Positions 41,751 to 51,724 of a stretch of 64,000 nucleotides of DNA are shown here, piece by piece. Positions within the stretch are counted from its first letter, which is position 1, and each line of letters begins with the position of its first letter. A program made the position numbers and the translations under genes. The notes under the pieces are model-generated. The model did no database searches. It was not told where the DNA came from and was given only the letters and a program-made list of their open reading frames with translations. Source of the DNA: Nocardioides eburneiflavus (GTDB lineage: Bacteria; Actinomycetota; Actinomycetes; Propionibacteriales; Nocardioidaceae); assembly GCF_004785795.1 (NCBI RefSeq), contig NZ_SRRO01000001.1, positions 3,472,001 through 3,536,000 on the forward strand. The letters are read 5' to 3'.

Positions 41751-44700
41751 ATGCTGACAGTCGCCCTGCTGGGCGCGGTCGAGGTTCGCGACAATGGGTC
41801 GATCCTGACCGTCCCAGCAGGCCGGACCACCGAGCTGCTCGTCAGGCTGGCCCTGGCGCCAGGGGTCCGCGTGCGCACCGATGAGCTGCTGGAGGACTTG
41901 TGGGGCGGAGCGGCGGCGAGCCGAAACACCCTGCAGTCCAAGGTGTCGCAGCTGCGACGTGCCCTCGGCTCGGCGGACCTCGTCCGCGGCACCGGCGACG
42001 GCTACCTCCTTGCGGTCGAGCCGCACCAGGTGGACGTCGGGCGCGCCATCGCGCTCGCTGCCGAGGCGAGCGCCGCCCTCGAGCGCGGCGCATCCGCCGA
42101 GGCAGCGGCGAGGGCACTCGAGGGCCTGTCGCTCTTCCGCGGCGACGTCCTCATGGAGTGTGGTGACTGGGCAGCTCCGTACCGGGTCCAGCTGGAGGAG
42201 GTGCGACTGACTCTCGTCGAGGTCGCGATGACTTCGCGCACCGATCTCGGGGCTGGGGGAGAGCTCATCGGTGAGCTGGAGGCGCTCGTCACCCAGCATC
42301 CGTTGCGAGAACGGCTCTGGGCGTCACTGATCACCGCGCTCTACCGCTCAGGGCGGCAGGCGGAAGCGCTCACCGCCTACGCGCGGGTACGCACGCTCCT
42401 GGTCGAGGAGCTTGGCGTGGAGCCCGGGCCGGAGCTGCGAGACCTCGAGGCACAGGTGCTCCGCCAAGGAGCGCTCGTGTCGAATCCTCGTCCTCACGAC
42501 GCGCTGGTCCGTCCCGGCAACCTTCCGGAGCGGGCTGCCGAGCTGATCGGCCGCGACGGCGACGTCGCGCAGGTGATGCAGTCCATGGACGACCACCGTC
42601 TGGTGACCCTGGTGGGCACCGCGGGCATCGGCAAGACCGCGTGTGCACTCGCAGCTGCTCAGCGTCGTCATCTTCCCGGGGGCGTGTGGCTCATCCGGCT
42701 GGAAAGCCTGGATGGCAGTGCTGATCTGAGGAATGTCGTCGCCGGCCACCTGCACGTGTCCGGAGGTGAGGCAGCCCTGCTGGAACGGCTCAGCGGCGCC
42801 CAGACCCTGCTGCTGCTCGACAACTGCGAGCACGTGGTCGAGGCCGTGGCAGGCCTGGTGACGTGGCTGCAGGCCACGGTTCCGTCCGTACGGTTCCTGC
42901 TGACGAGCCAGGTGCCACTTCGGGTGGACGGCGAGTCGGTGCACCACCTGGCTCCGCTCGAGCCGGCCGACGCCGTGACCCTGTTTGCCACGCGTGCCAA
43001 GGCGTTGCGGCCCCGCTTCGCCCTCGACGACCGCACTACCGATCTGGTGGGAGACATCTGCCGATCCCTCGACGGACTGCCCCTGGCGATCGAGCTGGCA
43101 GCGGGGCGCGCGCGGTCCATGTCGGTCCCTGACATCGCGCGGCGTCTGGACGACCGTTTCACCTTGCTGCGCGACCCCAGCAGCACGGACGCCGAACGTC
43201 GGCGGGCCCTCGCCGGCGCCATCGGATGGAGCTACGACCTGCTCTTCCCCGACGACCAGCGGGGGCTGTGGGCGCTGTCCTGCTTCGCTGGTGGTGCGAC
43301 CTTGGACGCGATCGAACACGTCCTCCTCGCACTCGGCGTGCCCCCTGCCGCGACGGTGGACGTCATCACGCGTCTCGTCGACCGTTCCCTGGTCGAGGTG
43401 GACACCGCCGTCGGCGGCGACGTGCGCTACCGACTGCTCGACAGCATCGCCACCTTCGCCGGCGCTCGCCTCGAGGACAGCGGTGGAACCTTGCTCGCGC
43501 GGGCAGCCCACGCGGCCTGGTACGCCGACATGTCACGGTGGTGCCAGCAGCGCGTCCGGACCGCGGAGCAACCCATGTGCCTGCGCCTCGCTCGAGCCGA
43601 ACGGGACAACCTCGACGCAGCCCTCGCGTGGTGCAACGGGCACGACCCGGCGCTGGGAGCCGAGATCGCCACCCGCATGGGATGGACGTGGGTGGTGATG
43701 GGCGAGGGCGCCGCCGGCGCAGCGCGGCTCCGCAAGGCGAACAGCGTCCAGGCCGAGCCCCGCCACCGTCTCGAGGCCCACCTGCTGGCCGGCTGGCTCG
43801 AGGCGTCGGCCGGTGACGTGACGCTCGCCGAGCAGGACCTCGCGGCGGCTCGTCGCCTCGCCGTCGAGCTCGCCGACGCGGGGGCCGAAGCTGATGTCGA
43901 TCGGCACGAAGCGTTCCTCGCGCTGCAACAGGGTCGACCCGATCTCGCGGCAACCCTGGCGGATCGCAGCATCGAGGCCCATCAGCAGGCAGGGCAGCGC
44001 TGGGAGGAAGCGGCGAGCCGGGTGCTCGACGCCTATGCGGCCCTGATGCAGGGCGACACCTCGACGGCTGCGCGAGAGGCCGCAGGCGCTGCAGAGATCC
44101 TGACTCCGATCGACGACGCCTGGGGGTTGGTGCACGCCCAAGGCCTGCTGGCCGGGGTTGCCCAGGCGGAGGGCCGGCTCGAGGACGCGGTGCACTCGCT
44201 TCGCGAGGCCGCTGAGAAGTCGCGCCTGCTGGGGTTCCCGGGCCAGGCGGCCCTGCACCTGGCGAACCTGGGCGACGTCGAGCGCCACCTGGGGAATGAC
44301 CGACGCGCTGCCCGTACCCTGCGTCGTGCGATCGGCCTGGCCCTGGCGGGTGGGGATGGCCGGCTGGCGGCAACCGCCCGACTTCGCCTGGCCCAGCTGC
44401 TACGAGCGGAGGGGGACGCGGTCGCGGCGATCGACCTGCTCGAGCGAAACGTCGAGTGGTACGCCCACGCGGGCGGCGGTGATGGAGCGTTGCTGAGCAG
44501 GTGCCTTCTCGCTGCGGAGACCCGCGACGAGCCGACGCTCGCCTCCGTCCTTGACCAGGCCCGGCGAATGCAGGACGTAGCTGTGCAGGTCCACGCTCTG
44601 GACGCACAGGCCCGCCACGCGGCCTTGGACGCCCGATCGATCCATGCCCACAGCCTTCTCGAGCAGGCGGACGCCGCTGCCGCCCGGGCTCCGACCGGGG

Positions 44701-44768
44701 TTCCCGAGCGCGAACGTCACGACAAGCGCCAAGCGTTGTTGCTCCTCGCCGCGGTGGGTGCTGGCTGA
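41751..44768 (+). CDS. AfsR-like regulator: BTAD domain plus NB-ARC ATPase
   Basis: A 1005-residue protein in the AfsR/SARP plan. Residues 1-95 form the winged-helix DNA-binding domain (LLGAVEVRDNG, TDELLEDLWGG, LQSKVSQLRRALG). Residues 95-250 form the BTAD helices (HPLRERLWASLITALYRSGR, EELGVEPGPELRDLEAQVL). An NB-ARC ATPase follows, with P-loop GTAGIGKT near 290, LLLLDNCEHV and LPLAIELAAGRA. A long helical-repeat C-terminus ends the protein. The ATG is leaderless (TACTGT, 41739-41744). It probably activates the divergent five-gene operon. Confidence 0.92.
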   Translation: MLTVALLGAVEVRDNGSILTVPAGRTTELLVRLALAPGVRVRTDELLEDLWGGAAASRNTLQSKVSQLRRALGSADLVRGTGDGYLLAVEPHQVDVGRAIALAAEASAALERGASAEAAARALEGLSLFRGDVLMECGDWAAPYRVQLEEVRLTLVEVAMTSRTDLGAGGELIGELEALVTQHPLRERLWASLITALYRSGRQAEALTAYARVRTLLVEELGVEPGPELRDLEAQVLRQGALVSNPRPHDALVRPGNLPERAAELIGRDGDVAQVMQSMDDHRLVTLVGTAGIGKTACALAAAQRRHLPGGVWLIRLESLDGSADLRNVVAGHLHVSGGEAALLERLSGAQTLLLLDNCEHVVEAVAGLVTWLQATVPSVRFLLTSQVPLRVDGESVHHLAPLEPADAVTLFATRAKALRPRFALDDRTTDLVGDICRSLDGLPLAIELAAGRARSMSVPDIARRLDDRFTLLRDPSSTDAERRRALAGAIGWSYDLLFPDDQRGLWALSCFAGGATLDAIEHVLLALGVPPAATVDVITRLVDRSLVEVDTAVGGDVRYRLLDSIATFAGARLEDSGGTLLARAAHAAWYADMSRWCQQRVRTAEQPMCLRLARAERDNLDAALAWCNGHDPALGAEIATRMGWTWVVMGEGAAGAARLRKANSVQAEPRHRLEAHLLAGWLEASAGDVTLAEQDLAAARRLAVELADAGAEADVDRHEAFLALQQGRPDLAATLADRSIEAHQQAGQRWEEAASRVLDAYAALMQGDTSTAAREAAGAAEILTPIDDAWGLVHAQGLLAGVAQAEGRLEDAVHSLREAAEKSRLLGFPGQAALHLANLGDVERHLGNDRRAARTLRRAIGLALAGGDGRLAATARLRLAQLLRAEGDAVAAIDLLERNVEWYAHAGGGDGALLSRCLLAAETRDEPTLASVLDQARRMQDVAVQVHALDAQARHAALDARSIHAHSLLEQADAAAARAPTGVPERERHDKRQALLLLAAVGAG

Positions 44769-44901
44769 GGTGGGGATGGTCGAAGCGCTAGGGCCGGGAG
44801 TCGCCGAATGAGCGGTAGGGGCTGAGCACCGCACTCGTGCGGCTCACCCCCTCCTGCCCAGCAGCCGTACGCCATCAGACTCGAGGCGAGGAGGTGGTGG
44901 G

Positions 44902-45273
44902 GTGACTGTCGTGAGCGTGCTGATCGTCGACGACCAGGTGCCGTTCCTCCGCGCCATGAGCGCGGTGATCGAGGAGACCGACGGGTTCCGGGTCGTGGGG
45001 CGGGGCGCCTCGGGCGAGGAGGCGATCGGGGCGGCGGGCGCGTTGCTCCCCGACCTCGTGCTGATGGACGTGAACCTCCCGGGCATCGACGGGCTCGAGG
45101 CCACGAGGCGTCTACGGCTCTGCACCCCGGCTCCAGTGGTCCTGCTGCTCTCGACGTACGACGAGGACGCGGGCGCGCGCTTCATCGCTGAGTGCGGGGC
45201 GGCGGCCTACATCACCAAGTCAGCCTTCGGCCCTGACCGACTGCGGGAGGCCTGGACGGCAGCAACTGCCTGA
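44902..45273 (+). CDS. Stand-alone response-regulator receiver domain
   Basis: A 123-residue protein consisting only of a receiver domain. It has the acidic pair in VLIVDDQ, the phosphorylated aspartate in LVLMDVNLPG, the switch LLST and the lysine in YITKSAF. No DNA-binding or enzymatic output domain follows; the frame stops at the normal end of the receiver fold. GTG follows an AGGAGG-like site. Its 3' end overlaps the convergent degenerate kinase gene by 67 bases. It may act as a phosphate sink or by protein contact (inference). Confidence 0.87.
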   Translation: MTVVSVLIVDDQVPFLRAMSAVIEETDGFRVVGRGASGEEAIGAAGALLPDLVLMDVNLPGIDGLEATRRLRLCTPAPVVLLLSTYDEDAGARFIAECGAAAYITKSAFGPDRLREAWTAATA

Positions 45274-47300
45274 GGTGAGCCCGGGAACCACACCTCGAGA
45301 GAGGTGAGTCCGGCCTCGCTCACCAAGGAAAGCGTCCCTCCGGCAGCCTCGACCCGATCACGGATCTGGCTGAGCGGCAGCTGGCCACCATCGCCGCCGC
45401 TCACAACCACGACCAGCGCGTCGTCGACGACTGAGAGGACGACGCGTACCGGGTCGCCCAGGTCGCGCGTCGCCTCCGCGACGCAGAAGTACGCGGCCGC
45501 CTCCACCCTGGAATCGAAGCGCCGGCCGTCAACGTGCTCGTCGACCACGAGACGGCGTGAGCCGCCGGACCTCGCGAAGAGGGACTGAAGGGCGGTGGGG
45601 AGCCCGGAACGAGCGAGCTGGGCGGGAAACACGCCGCGGGTGATCTCGCGCAGCGACTCCAGCGCTGCGTTAAGCGCACCGACCATCGGGTCGAGCGAGG
45701 GACCGAGGGCCGACACATCCGGATCCGTGCCCCGGCCGTCGACCACTGAGAGCTGTCGCAGGCGCTCGGGTAGCGGCTGCAGGTGGGGAAGGACCTGACC
45801 GGCGATGGCTCGCTCGAGACGGCTCCGCTCGGCATCACCGGCGTTAATCAGCCGACGGCGCGAGTCGCTCAGCTCGTGGGTGCGCACGCCCAGCTGATCC
45901 ACCTGACCCGACAGCTCGACCGTGAGTCGCGCGTTGCGGAACGCCAGTCCTGCCTGGTCGGCCAGCTCCGCCAGCAGTTGGTGGTCACGGCGACGCAACG
46001 GGTGCCCGGTCGGCATCCTCACTGTGATGCTGCCGAGGCGTTCCCCGAGATATGTGACCGGCAGCTCCAGCCCGGGAGGTTCCCGGTCAGCCGGTGGGCC
46101 GGGCGGCCAGCTCGCCGTCCGGTCGGCGCCGGCGGCGACGTGCAGTACCACCGCTGTCTCGGTGGCATTGACCGCACGTGCCGCGGCCTCGGCCACCGAC
46201 GGCAGCAGACTCGAGGGGTCGGGGCTGCTGCCGAGGCGCCGACTGAAGTCGGTGAGCGCTTCGTACGGCGCGGCCGCCGTGCCGAACGCCAGCCGGTCTG
46301 CGACACGGACGACCCAGCTCCGCAGCGGCTGGAAGGCCAGCGCCACGACGGCCGTGGCGAGCAGGGACGGCCAGAAGTCGTTGGTGGCGTCCATCGCGAG
46401 GCCGACGGTGACGACGACGAGCACGTAGCCGGCAGCGACGAGCACGGTGGCCAGGGCCAGGACGACGGCGCGGTTGACGATCAAGTCGATCTCCAGCAGC
46501 CGGTGGCGCAGCACCGCCACCGCGACGCACAGCGGTACGGCCACCTGCGCCACCCGCAGTGGAAGCGCCGCTGCCCATGTCCCCTCGACACCGGTCAGCC
46601 GCGGCACCGCCAGGATCACGCCCACACCGAGCGCGAGCAGCACGGCAGCCGAGGCGATCCACAGCAGTTGGCGGCGTACGTCGTCGCGCGAGCGTCGCAG
46701 CCGCACCACCAGAGAGACTGTCGAGGCGATGAGCCCGACCGCGACCAGCATCCATCCGAGTGTGAGAAGGGGCGCGGTGATGGCTCGGGTGCTGTCCCGC
46801 TGCCCGTAGACGAAGTCCCCGGGTGGAGTGGTCAAGGTTCCCAGCGTGTGCAGCGCGACCCCGGAGCCGGTGACCCACACGGCCCAGCGCCACCGGCGAG
46901 AGGGCAGGCGCCCATCCGGTGCGAGGAGGAACACCAGTACCAGCGCGGCGAAAGCGGGCCAGCCGAGGAGCGGCGCCGCCCACAACGCCAGGTGGCCCGA
47001 GGCGTCGCGGCCGGGGGCGTCGCTGCCGAGCGCCCAGATGCCGTAGGCGTCCGCGGCCAGGGTGAGGGACAGCAGGCTGGCCGCACACAGGAGCCAGCCG
47101 ATGGGGTGTGCGGGATGGCGCCGGACGATGAGCGCACCCATCAGGGCACACCCCAGGCCGGCCAAAGGAGCCAGCGGCCACCCGTGCTCGGCCCACGTGG
47201 CTTCGTTCCACAGGGAGCGGTGCGCGGCGGTGAAGACGGTGTCCAGGACGGTCGCGACCGTCACGAGGCCCAGCACCGCCCAGGCGATCGCCGCGCGCAC
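45207..47300 (-). CDS. Histidine-kinase homologue lacking catalytic residues
   Basis: A 697-residue protein with an N-terminal membrane region of about eight helices, a GAF-like segment, and a NarX-type HisKA_3/HATPase C-terminus. Where the family has ERDLHDGAQQ this protein reads ERAIAGQVLP, so the phosphate-accepting histidine is replaced by alanine near residue 500. The N-box asparagine is absent (AEATRDLGDP) and the DDG of the ATP lid region reads SGGDGG. It is therefore probably unable to autophosphorylate. GTG at 47300 begins one base after the intact kinase gene's stop, so the two are coexpressed and may form a heterodimer. Confidence 0.85.
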   Translation of the reverse strand: MRAAIAWAVLGLVTVATVLDTVFTAAHRSLWNEATWAEHGWPLAPLAGLGCALMGALIVRRHPAHPIGWLLCAASLLSLTLAADAYGIWALGSDAPGRDASGHLALWAAPLLGWPAFAALVLVFLLAPDGRLPSRRWRWAVWVTGSGVALHTLGTLTTPPGDFVYGQRDSTRAITAPLLTLGWMLVAVGLIASTVSLVVRLRRSRDDVRRQLLWIASAAVLLALGVGVILAVPRLTGVEGTWAAALPLRVAQVAVPLCVAVAVLRHRLLEIDLIVNRAVVLALATVLVAAGYVLVVVTVGLAMDATNDFWPSLLATAVVALAFQPLRSWVVRVADRLAFGTAAAPYEALTDFSRRLGSSPDPSSLLPSVAEAAARAVNATETAVVLHVAAGADRTASWPPGPPADREPPGLELPVTYLGERLGSITVRMPTGHPLRRRDHQLLAELADQAGLAFRNARLTVELSGQVDQLGVRTHELSDSRRRLINAGDAERSRLERAIAGQVLPHLQPLPERLRQLSVVDGRGTDPDVSALGPSLDPMVGALNAALESLREITRGVFPAQLARSGLPTALQSLFARSGGSRRLVVDEHVDGRRFDSRVEAAAYFCVAEATRDLGDPVRVVLSVVDDALVVVVSGGDGGQLPLSQIRDRVEAAGGTLSLVSEAGLTSLEVWFPGSPQAVAAVQASRSRSGPKADLVM

Positions 47301-47301
47301 G

Positions 47302-48624
47302 TCAGGCCGCCCGACCGTCGAGCAAGGCAGTGATGGTGGTGCCCTTACCCGGTAGCGACGTCACTGTCAGCATTCCGCCGACCGCGTCCAACCGGTCACG
47401 CATGTTGGCCAGCCCCGCCCCGGCCCCCTGCCCGCCGGAGGGGGAGAAGCCTCCACCGTCGTCGATCACCACGAGCCGTGACAAGCCGGCGTCTTCGCTG
47501 AGACGCACCTCGAGCGTGCTGGCCCCGGAGTGCTTCGCCGCGTTCTGCACGGCCTCCATGCAGCAGAAGTACAGCGCTGCCTCGACCGTGGCCGGGAGCC
47601 GCCCCACACCGTCGGCGGCGATCGTGACCGGTATCGCGCTGGTGGTCACCGCGGCCCGCAGCGCCGCCACCAGGCCCTGCTCGGACAGCAGGCTCGGGTA
47701 GATCCCGCGCGAGAGCGAGGAAAGCGTCTCGATCGCGGCCGTGGCAGCGTCGACCTGCAGCCCGAGGAGCGCGGCAGCACGCACCGGCGACCTGCTCGAG
47801 ACCGTCTGCGCCAGCCGCAGGTTGACCGTGAGTGCCACCAGGTGCTGCTGCGCTCCGTCGTGGAGGTCTCGCTCCAATCGCTGCCGTTCGGCGTCCTGGG
47901 TCTCGATGAGCCGGCGTCGCGATGCCTTCAGCTCCTCGGCCCGCTCCACCAGCTCGCTGCGCCTGGCCGCGAGGTCGGCCTGGACCCCCACGTGTCGCAG
48001 CACCAGCCCGGCTCGGTCCGCCAGAGCGGTGAACAGCCGCTCCTCGATCGGAGCGAGCAGGAGGCCAGGGCGCTCCTGGAGGCGAAGGACGCCCAGGGGC
48101 TCCCCGCCGTGCGTGACTGCCAGGGCGCGGAGCCTTGGCGCGGCAGCATCCCGGGCCCCCGGCAGGAGGGCGGGTGGTGTCTGGCTGGCCCCGGCGTCCA
48201 CCGGCCAGGTGGCGGCCAGCGTCAGCCGGTCGGACACCGACACCCACACCTGGGCCCACTGGGCGCCGGTCCCCTCGGCGAGCAGCCGAGCCATCCGGGC
48301 CGGCAGGTCGTCGGTGGAGTCCCCCTCGGGCATGCCCTCGGAGAACCGACTGAGGACCTCGTACGGCGCCGCGGCCCGATCGCCGAGGAGTCGCGATGCC
48401 CACCGGTCGGCGACGGCTTGCATGTGGGCGAAGGACAACGCCACCGTCGCCGTGGCCAGGACGGACAGGGCGACGCTCGGCGAGTCGGTGCGGCCGATGA
48501 TGGCCCCGCCTCCCCGGACGACCACCACGTAGACACCGGCCACGAAGACGGCCATGCCGATCCACACCAGCCCCCGGCGCAGGACGCGGCTGTGCAGCCG
48601 CCCCGTCGCGCGTCGGATCCTCAT
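47302..48624 (-). CDS. NarL-type sensor histidine kinase
   Basis: A 440-residue kinase with two N-terminal helices (GLVWIGMAVFVAGVYVVVV and an alanine/valine-rich second), a GAF-like sensor segment, and a complete HisKA_3/HATPase core. The acceptor histidine is in ERDLHDGAQQHL near residue 254, the N-box in MEAVQNAAKHSGAS, and G-boxes in VVIDDGGGF and GAGLANMRDR. It is transcribed after the response regulator gene at 49377 and before the degenerate kinase. Its target is most likely that regulator and the transport operon beyond it. Confidence 0.9.
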   Translation of the reverse strand: MRIRRATGRLHSRVLRRGLVWIGMAVFVAGVYVVVVRGGGAIIGRTDSPSVALSVLATATVALSFAHMQAVADRWASRLLGDRAAAPYEVLSRFSEGMPEGDSTDDLPARMARLLAEGTGAQWAQVWVSVSDRLTLAATWPVDAGASQTPPALLPGARDAAAPRLRALAVTHGGEPLGVLRLQERPGLLLAPIEERLFTALADRAGLVLRHVGVQADLAARRSELVERAEELKASRRRLIETQDAERQRLERDLHDGAQQHLVALTVNLRLAQTVSSRSPVRAAALLGLQVDAATAAIETLSSLSRGIYPSLLSEQGLVAALRAAVTTSAIPVTIAADGVGRLPATVEAALYFCCMEAVQNAAKHSGASTLEVRLSEDAGLSRLVVIDDGGGFSPSGGQGAGAGLANMRDRLDAVGGMLTVTSLPGKGTTITALLDGRAA

Positions 48625-48714
48625 CCTGTGAGTGTGCGCCTCATGCGCGTGATGCGACAGGACACCGGCCGAACCCCTGGGGGTGGGGCTGCCCGCACCC
48701 CGCGCCGGCCGGGC

Positions 48715-49377
48715 TTAACCGCCCCGGGCCTCGACGTAGGCGAGGACGGCCATGACTCGGCGGTTGGTCTCCCGCTCGTCGACCAGCCCGAGCTTCTGGA
48801 AGACCGAGCCGATGTGCTTCTCCACGGCCCGATCGCTCATGAACAGCGTCTTGGCGATCGTCGCGTTGTTGCGCCCGGTTGCCATTACAGCCAGCACCTC
48901 CCGCTCGCGATCCGTCAGCCCGAGCAGCGGACCTTCACCTGCTCCGCGGGCCAGCAGCGCCTCGACGACCAGCGGGTCGAGGGCCGACCCGCCGCGGGCG
49001 ACGGCGGTGAGGGCGCGGACGAGCTCGTCCAGGTCGCTGACCCGCTCCTTGAGCAGGTAGCCCATGCCGGCGACGCCTTCGGACAGCAGGGCGAAGGCGT
49101 AGTCCTCCTCCACGTACTGGGACAGGACCACGACCCCGGTGCCCGGGTGCTCGGAGCGGATCCGCTTGGCCGCCACGATGCCCTCGTCGGTGTGGGTCGG
49201 CGGCATCCGGATGTCGGTGAGCACGGCGTCGGGGGAGTGGGCGGCCACCGAGGCGTGCAACAGCTCAGGGTCGGCCACGACGTCAACAAGGTCTACGCCG
49301 TCGGCCTCGACCAGCAGTGCCGCGACGCCCTCGCGGACGAGGTAGTTGTCGTCGGCGAAGACGACCCGCAAGGCCAT
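48715..49377 (-). CDS. NarL/FixJ family response regulator
   Basis: A 220-residue regulator. The receiver has VVFADDNYLVREG, the phosphorylation aspartate in VLTDIRMPP, and a lysine in YLLKERV. The output LuxR helix-turn-helix is LTDREREVLAVMATGRNNAT and AVEKHIGSVFQKLGL. ATG at 49377 has a GGAGG site; upstream in-frame codons are not supported. It is divergent from the MMPL-ABC-MDR operon, which starts 136 bases away and is its probable target. Confidence 0.91.
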   Translation of the reverse strand: MALRVVFADDNYLVREGVAALLVEADGVDLVDVVADPELLHASVAAHSPDAVLTDIRMPPTHTDEGIVAAKRIRSEHPGTGVVVLSQYVEEDYAFALLSEGVAGMGYLLKERVSDLDELVRALTAVARGGSALDPLVVEALLARGAGEGPLLGLTDREREVLAVMATGRNNATIAKTLFMSDRAVEKHIGSVFQKLGLVDERETNRRVMAVLAYVEARGG

Positions 49378-49513
49378 GCCTCCGACTCTAGTCGTGGTGG
49401 CGCCCCTCGATCGGGGTGCTGGCCCCTGCAGTCCTGCTGCCAGCCCCATCCTCACCGGCGAGCCGCGTCCCTAGCGTCGAGGTATCTCGATCTTTCGACC
49501 TGAGGAGCCCGAC

Positions 49514-51724
49514 ATGTTGGTCAATCTCGCTGACTGGTGCTTCAGGCACCGTCGCGTCGTCGTCATCACGTGGCTGGGCGCGCTGGTCGCGTCCTTCCTC
49601 CTCGCCGGTGCCCTGGGCGGCGAGTTCCGGCAGGACTACCTCCAACCCGGCTCGGAGTCGCGGGCGGCCGCCAAAGCACTGGAGAAGACCTTCCCGCAGC
49701 GCTCGGGTGACACCGTCCAGGTCGTGCTGCACGCCGAACAGGGAGTGACGTCGTCCCAGGTGCGCGACCGGGCCGAGGCGCTGTTCGCCGAGGTGGCCCG
49801 CCACGACGACGTCGTCGGCGTCGCCAGCCCGTTCGCACCGGGCGGCGCCGCCCAGATCTCCGACGACGGCACGACGGCGTACGCCGACGTCGCACTCGTC
49901 ACGACCGTCAACGAGTACACGCCGGCGCGGGCTGCGGTCCTGGTCGATCCCATCCTCGAGGCAGCCGACGACGGCCTACAGGTGGAGGTCGGCGGCCCGG
50001 TGGCTGCCCTCTCGCAGACGGCACCCGTCGGCTCGGAGGTGGTCGGGCTGGTCGCGGCCGCCATCATCCTGCTCTTCACCTTCGGCTCCGCCGTGGCCAT
50101 GGGACTACCGCTGGTGACCGCACTGTTCGGGCTCGGAGTCGCGATGGCACTCGGCGAAGTCCTGCGAAGGGTCGTCGACGTACCGGACTGGGCTCCCGCG
50201 ACAGCGGCGATGGTCGGCGTCGGCGTGGGCATCGACTACGCCCTGCTCATCGTCACCCGCTACCGCACCAGTCTCGCGGCGGGCCAAGACCCGCAGCGCG
50301 CCACGTCCACCGCCATCGCGACCGCCGGCCGCGCGGTCCTGTTCGCCGGGACCACCGTCATCGTCTCGATGCTGGGCATCCTGCTGATGGGGCAGCCCGC
50401 GATGAACGGGTTCGCCTTCACCGTGGTCCTCGCCGTCCTGGTCACCGTCGCGGCGTCCCTGACCTTGCTGCCAGCCATGCTCGGCTTCACCGGTCACCGC
50501 ATCGAACGCCTGCACGTCCCGTTCGTGAGCAAGCACGTCCGTCCCTACGACGCCTCCCAGTGGTTCCGGTGGAGCCGCTTCATCCAGCGCCGCCCCTGGC
50601 TTCCCGCGATCGGCGGACTGGCCGTGCTCCTCGCGCTGACTGCACCGTTCCTCGGCATCCGGTTCGGCTTCCCCGACGCCGCGAACGACGCGCCCACCTC
50701 CACCACCCGCCAAGCGTACGACCTCCTGGCAGAAGGGTTCGGACCCGGCTTCTCGGCACCCATGGTCCTCACCGTGCAAGGTGCACCCGGTGACCTCCAC
50801 GTCGCTGCTGACCGGCTCGGAGCCTCGCTGGGCCAGGTCGACGGGGTGGCGCACGTCGCTCCCGCGATCGTGAACGAGACCGGGGACACCGCAGTGCTCA
50901 CCGTCACCTCGACCACGTCACCCCAGGACGCCGCCACCGAGGAGCTCGTCGACCTGCTACGCGACGACGCCATCCCCACGGCGACGGCCGACACGGGTCT
51001 GACGGTCCACGTCGGCGGCATGATCGCCGCCAACGTCGACTCCACGCGGGGGACCGCCGACCGGCTGCCGTACTTCTTCGGCGGCGTGCTGCTGATGTCC
51101 TTCCTGCTGCTGATGATGGTGTTCCGCTCCGTCCTGGTCCCCCTGAAGGCCGTGCTCATGAACCTGCTGGCGACCGGCGCGGCGTTCGGTGTACTGGCCC
51201 TGGCCACCGGTGGCGGGCCGCTCGGAGACCTGGTCGGCATCCCCGAGGCGACTCCAGTCCCCATCCAGCTGCCGATCGGCATCTTCGCGATCCTGTTCGG
51301 CCTCTCCATGGACTACGAGGTGTTCCTGCTCTCGCGCATCAAGGAGGAGTACGACCGCACCGGCGACAACGCCCTCGCCGTCGCGGACGGCCTCACCAAG
51401 TCGGCCCGCGTCATCACGGCCAGCGCCGCTGTCATGGTGACCGTCTTCTTCTCCTTCGCGCTGGGCGAGTCCGTGCTCACGAAGATGTTCGGTCTGGGCC
51501 TGGGGGTCGCGGTCCTGATCGACGCGACCCTCGTCCGGATGGTGCTGGTGCCTGCGACGATGGAGCTGCTCGGCGACCGCAACTGGTGGCTGCCGACCTG
51601 GCTCGATCGCCTGTTGCCCCACATCGACGCAGAGGGCCGAGACGTCACAGACGACCAGAGCTCGACGCCCGACCAAGGGCTGGCGCCCGTTTCGGTGACT
51701 GTTGGCAGCGGTGCCCACTCATGA
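49514..51724 (+). CDS. MMPL family (RND-type) transporter
   Basis: A 736-residue, 12-helix transporter made of two similar halves. The helix-4 proton-relay motifs appear as GVGIDYALLIVTRYR in the first half and GLSMDYEVFLLSRIKEEY in the second. Large extracytoplasmic loops follow helices 1 and 7. Actinobacterial MMPL proteins export lipids, siderophores or antibiotics. ATG follows GAGGAG. It overlaps the ABC ATPase start (ATGA, 51721-51724), an unusual coupling of an RND-type pump with an ABC exporter in one transcript. Confidence 0.91.
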   Translation: MLVNLADWCFRHRRVVVITWLGALVASFLLAGALGGEFRQDYLQPGSESRAAAKALEKTFPQRSGDTVQVVLHAEQGVTSSQVRDRAEALFAEVARHDDVVGVASPFAPGGAAQISDDGTTAYADVALVTTVNEYTPARAAVLVDPILEAADDGLQVEVGGPVAALSQTAPVGSEVVGLVAAAIILLFTFGSAVAMGLPLVTALFGLGVAMALGEVLRRVVDVPDWAPATAAMVGVGVGIDYALLIVTRYRTSLAAGQDPQRATSTAIATAGRAVLFAGTTVIVSMLGILLMGQPAMNGFAFTVVLAVLVTVAASLTLLPAMLGFTGHRIERLHVPFVSKHVRPYDASQWFRWSRFIQRRPWLPAIGGLAVLLALTAPFLGIRFGFPDAANDAPTSTTRQAYDLLAEGFGPGFSAPMVLTVQGAPGDLHVAADRLGASLGQVDGVAHVAPAIVNETGDTAVLTVTSTTSPQDAATEELVDLLRDDAIPTATADTGLTVHVGGMIAANVDSTRGTADRLPYFFGGVLLMSFLLLMMVFRSVLVPLKAVLMNLLATGAAFGVLALATGGGPLGDLVGIPEATPVPIQLPIGIFAILFGLSMDYEVFLLSRIKEEYDRTGDNALAVADGLTKSARVITASAAVMVTVFFSFALGESVLTKMFGLGLGVAVLIDATLVRMVLVPATMELLGDRNWWLPTWLDRLLPHIDAEGRDVTDDQSSTPDQGLAPVSVTVGSGAHS

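Noticed and set aside
45783..47333. 516-codon plus-strand frame
   Set aside because: Shadow of the degenerate kinase gene; glutamine/arginine-rich with no motif.
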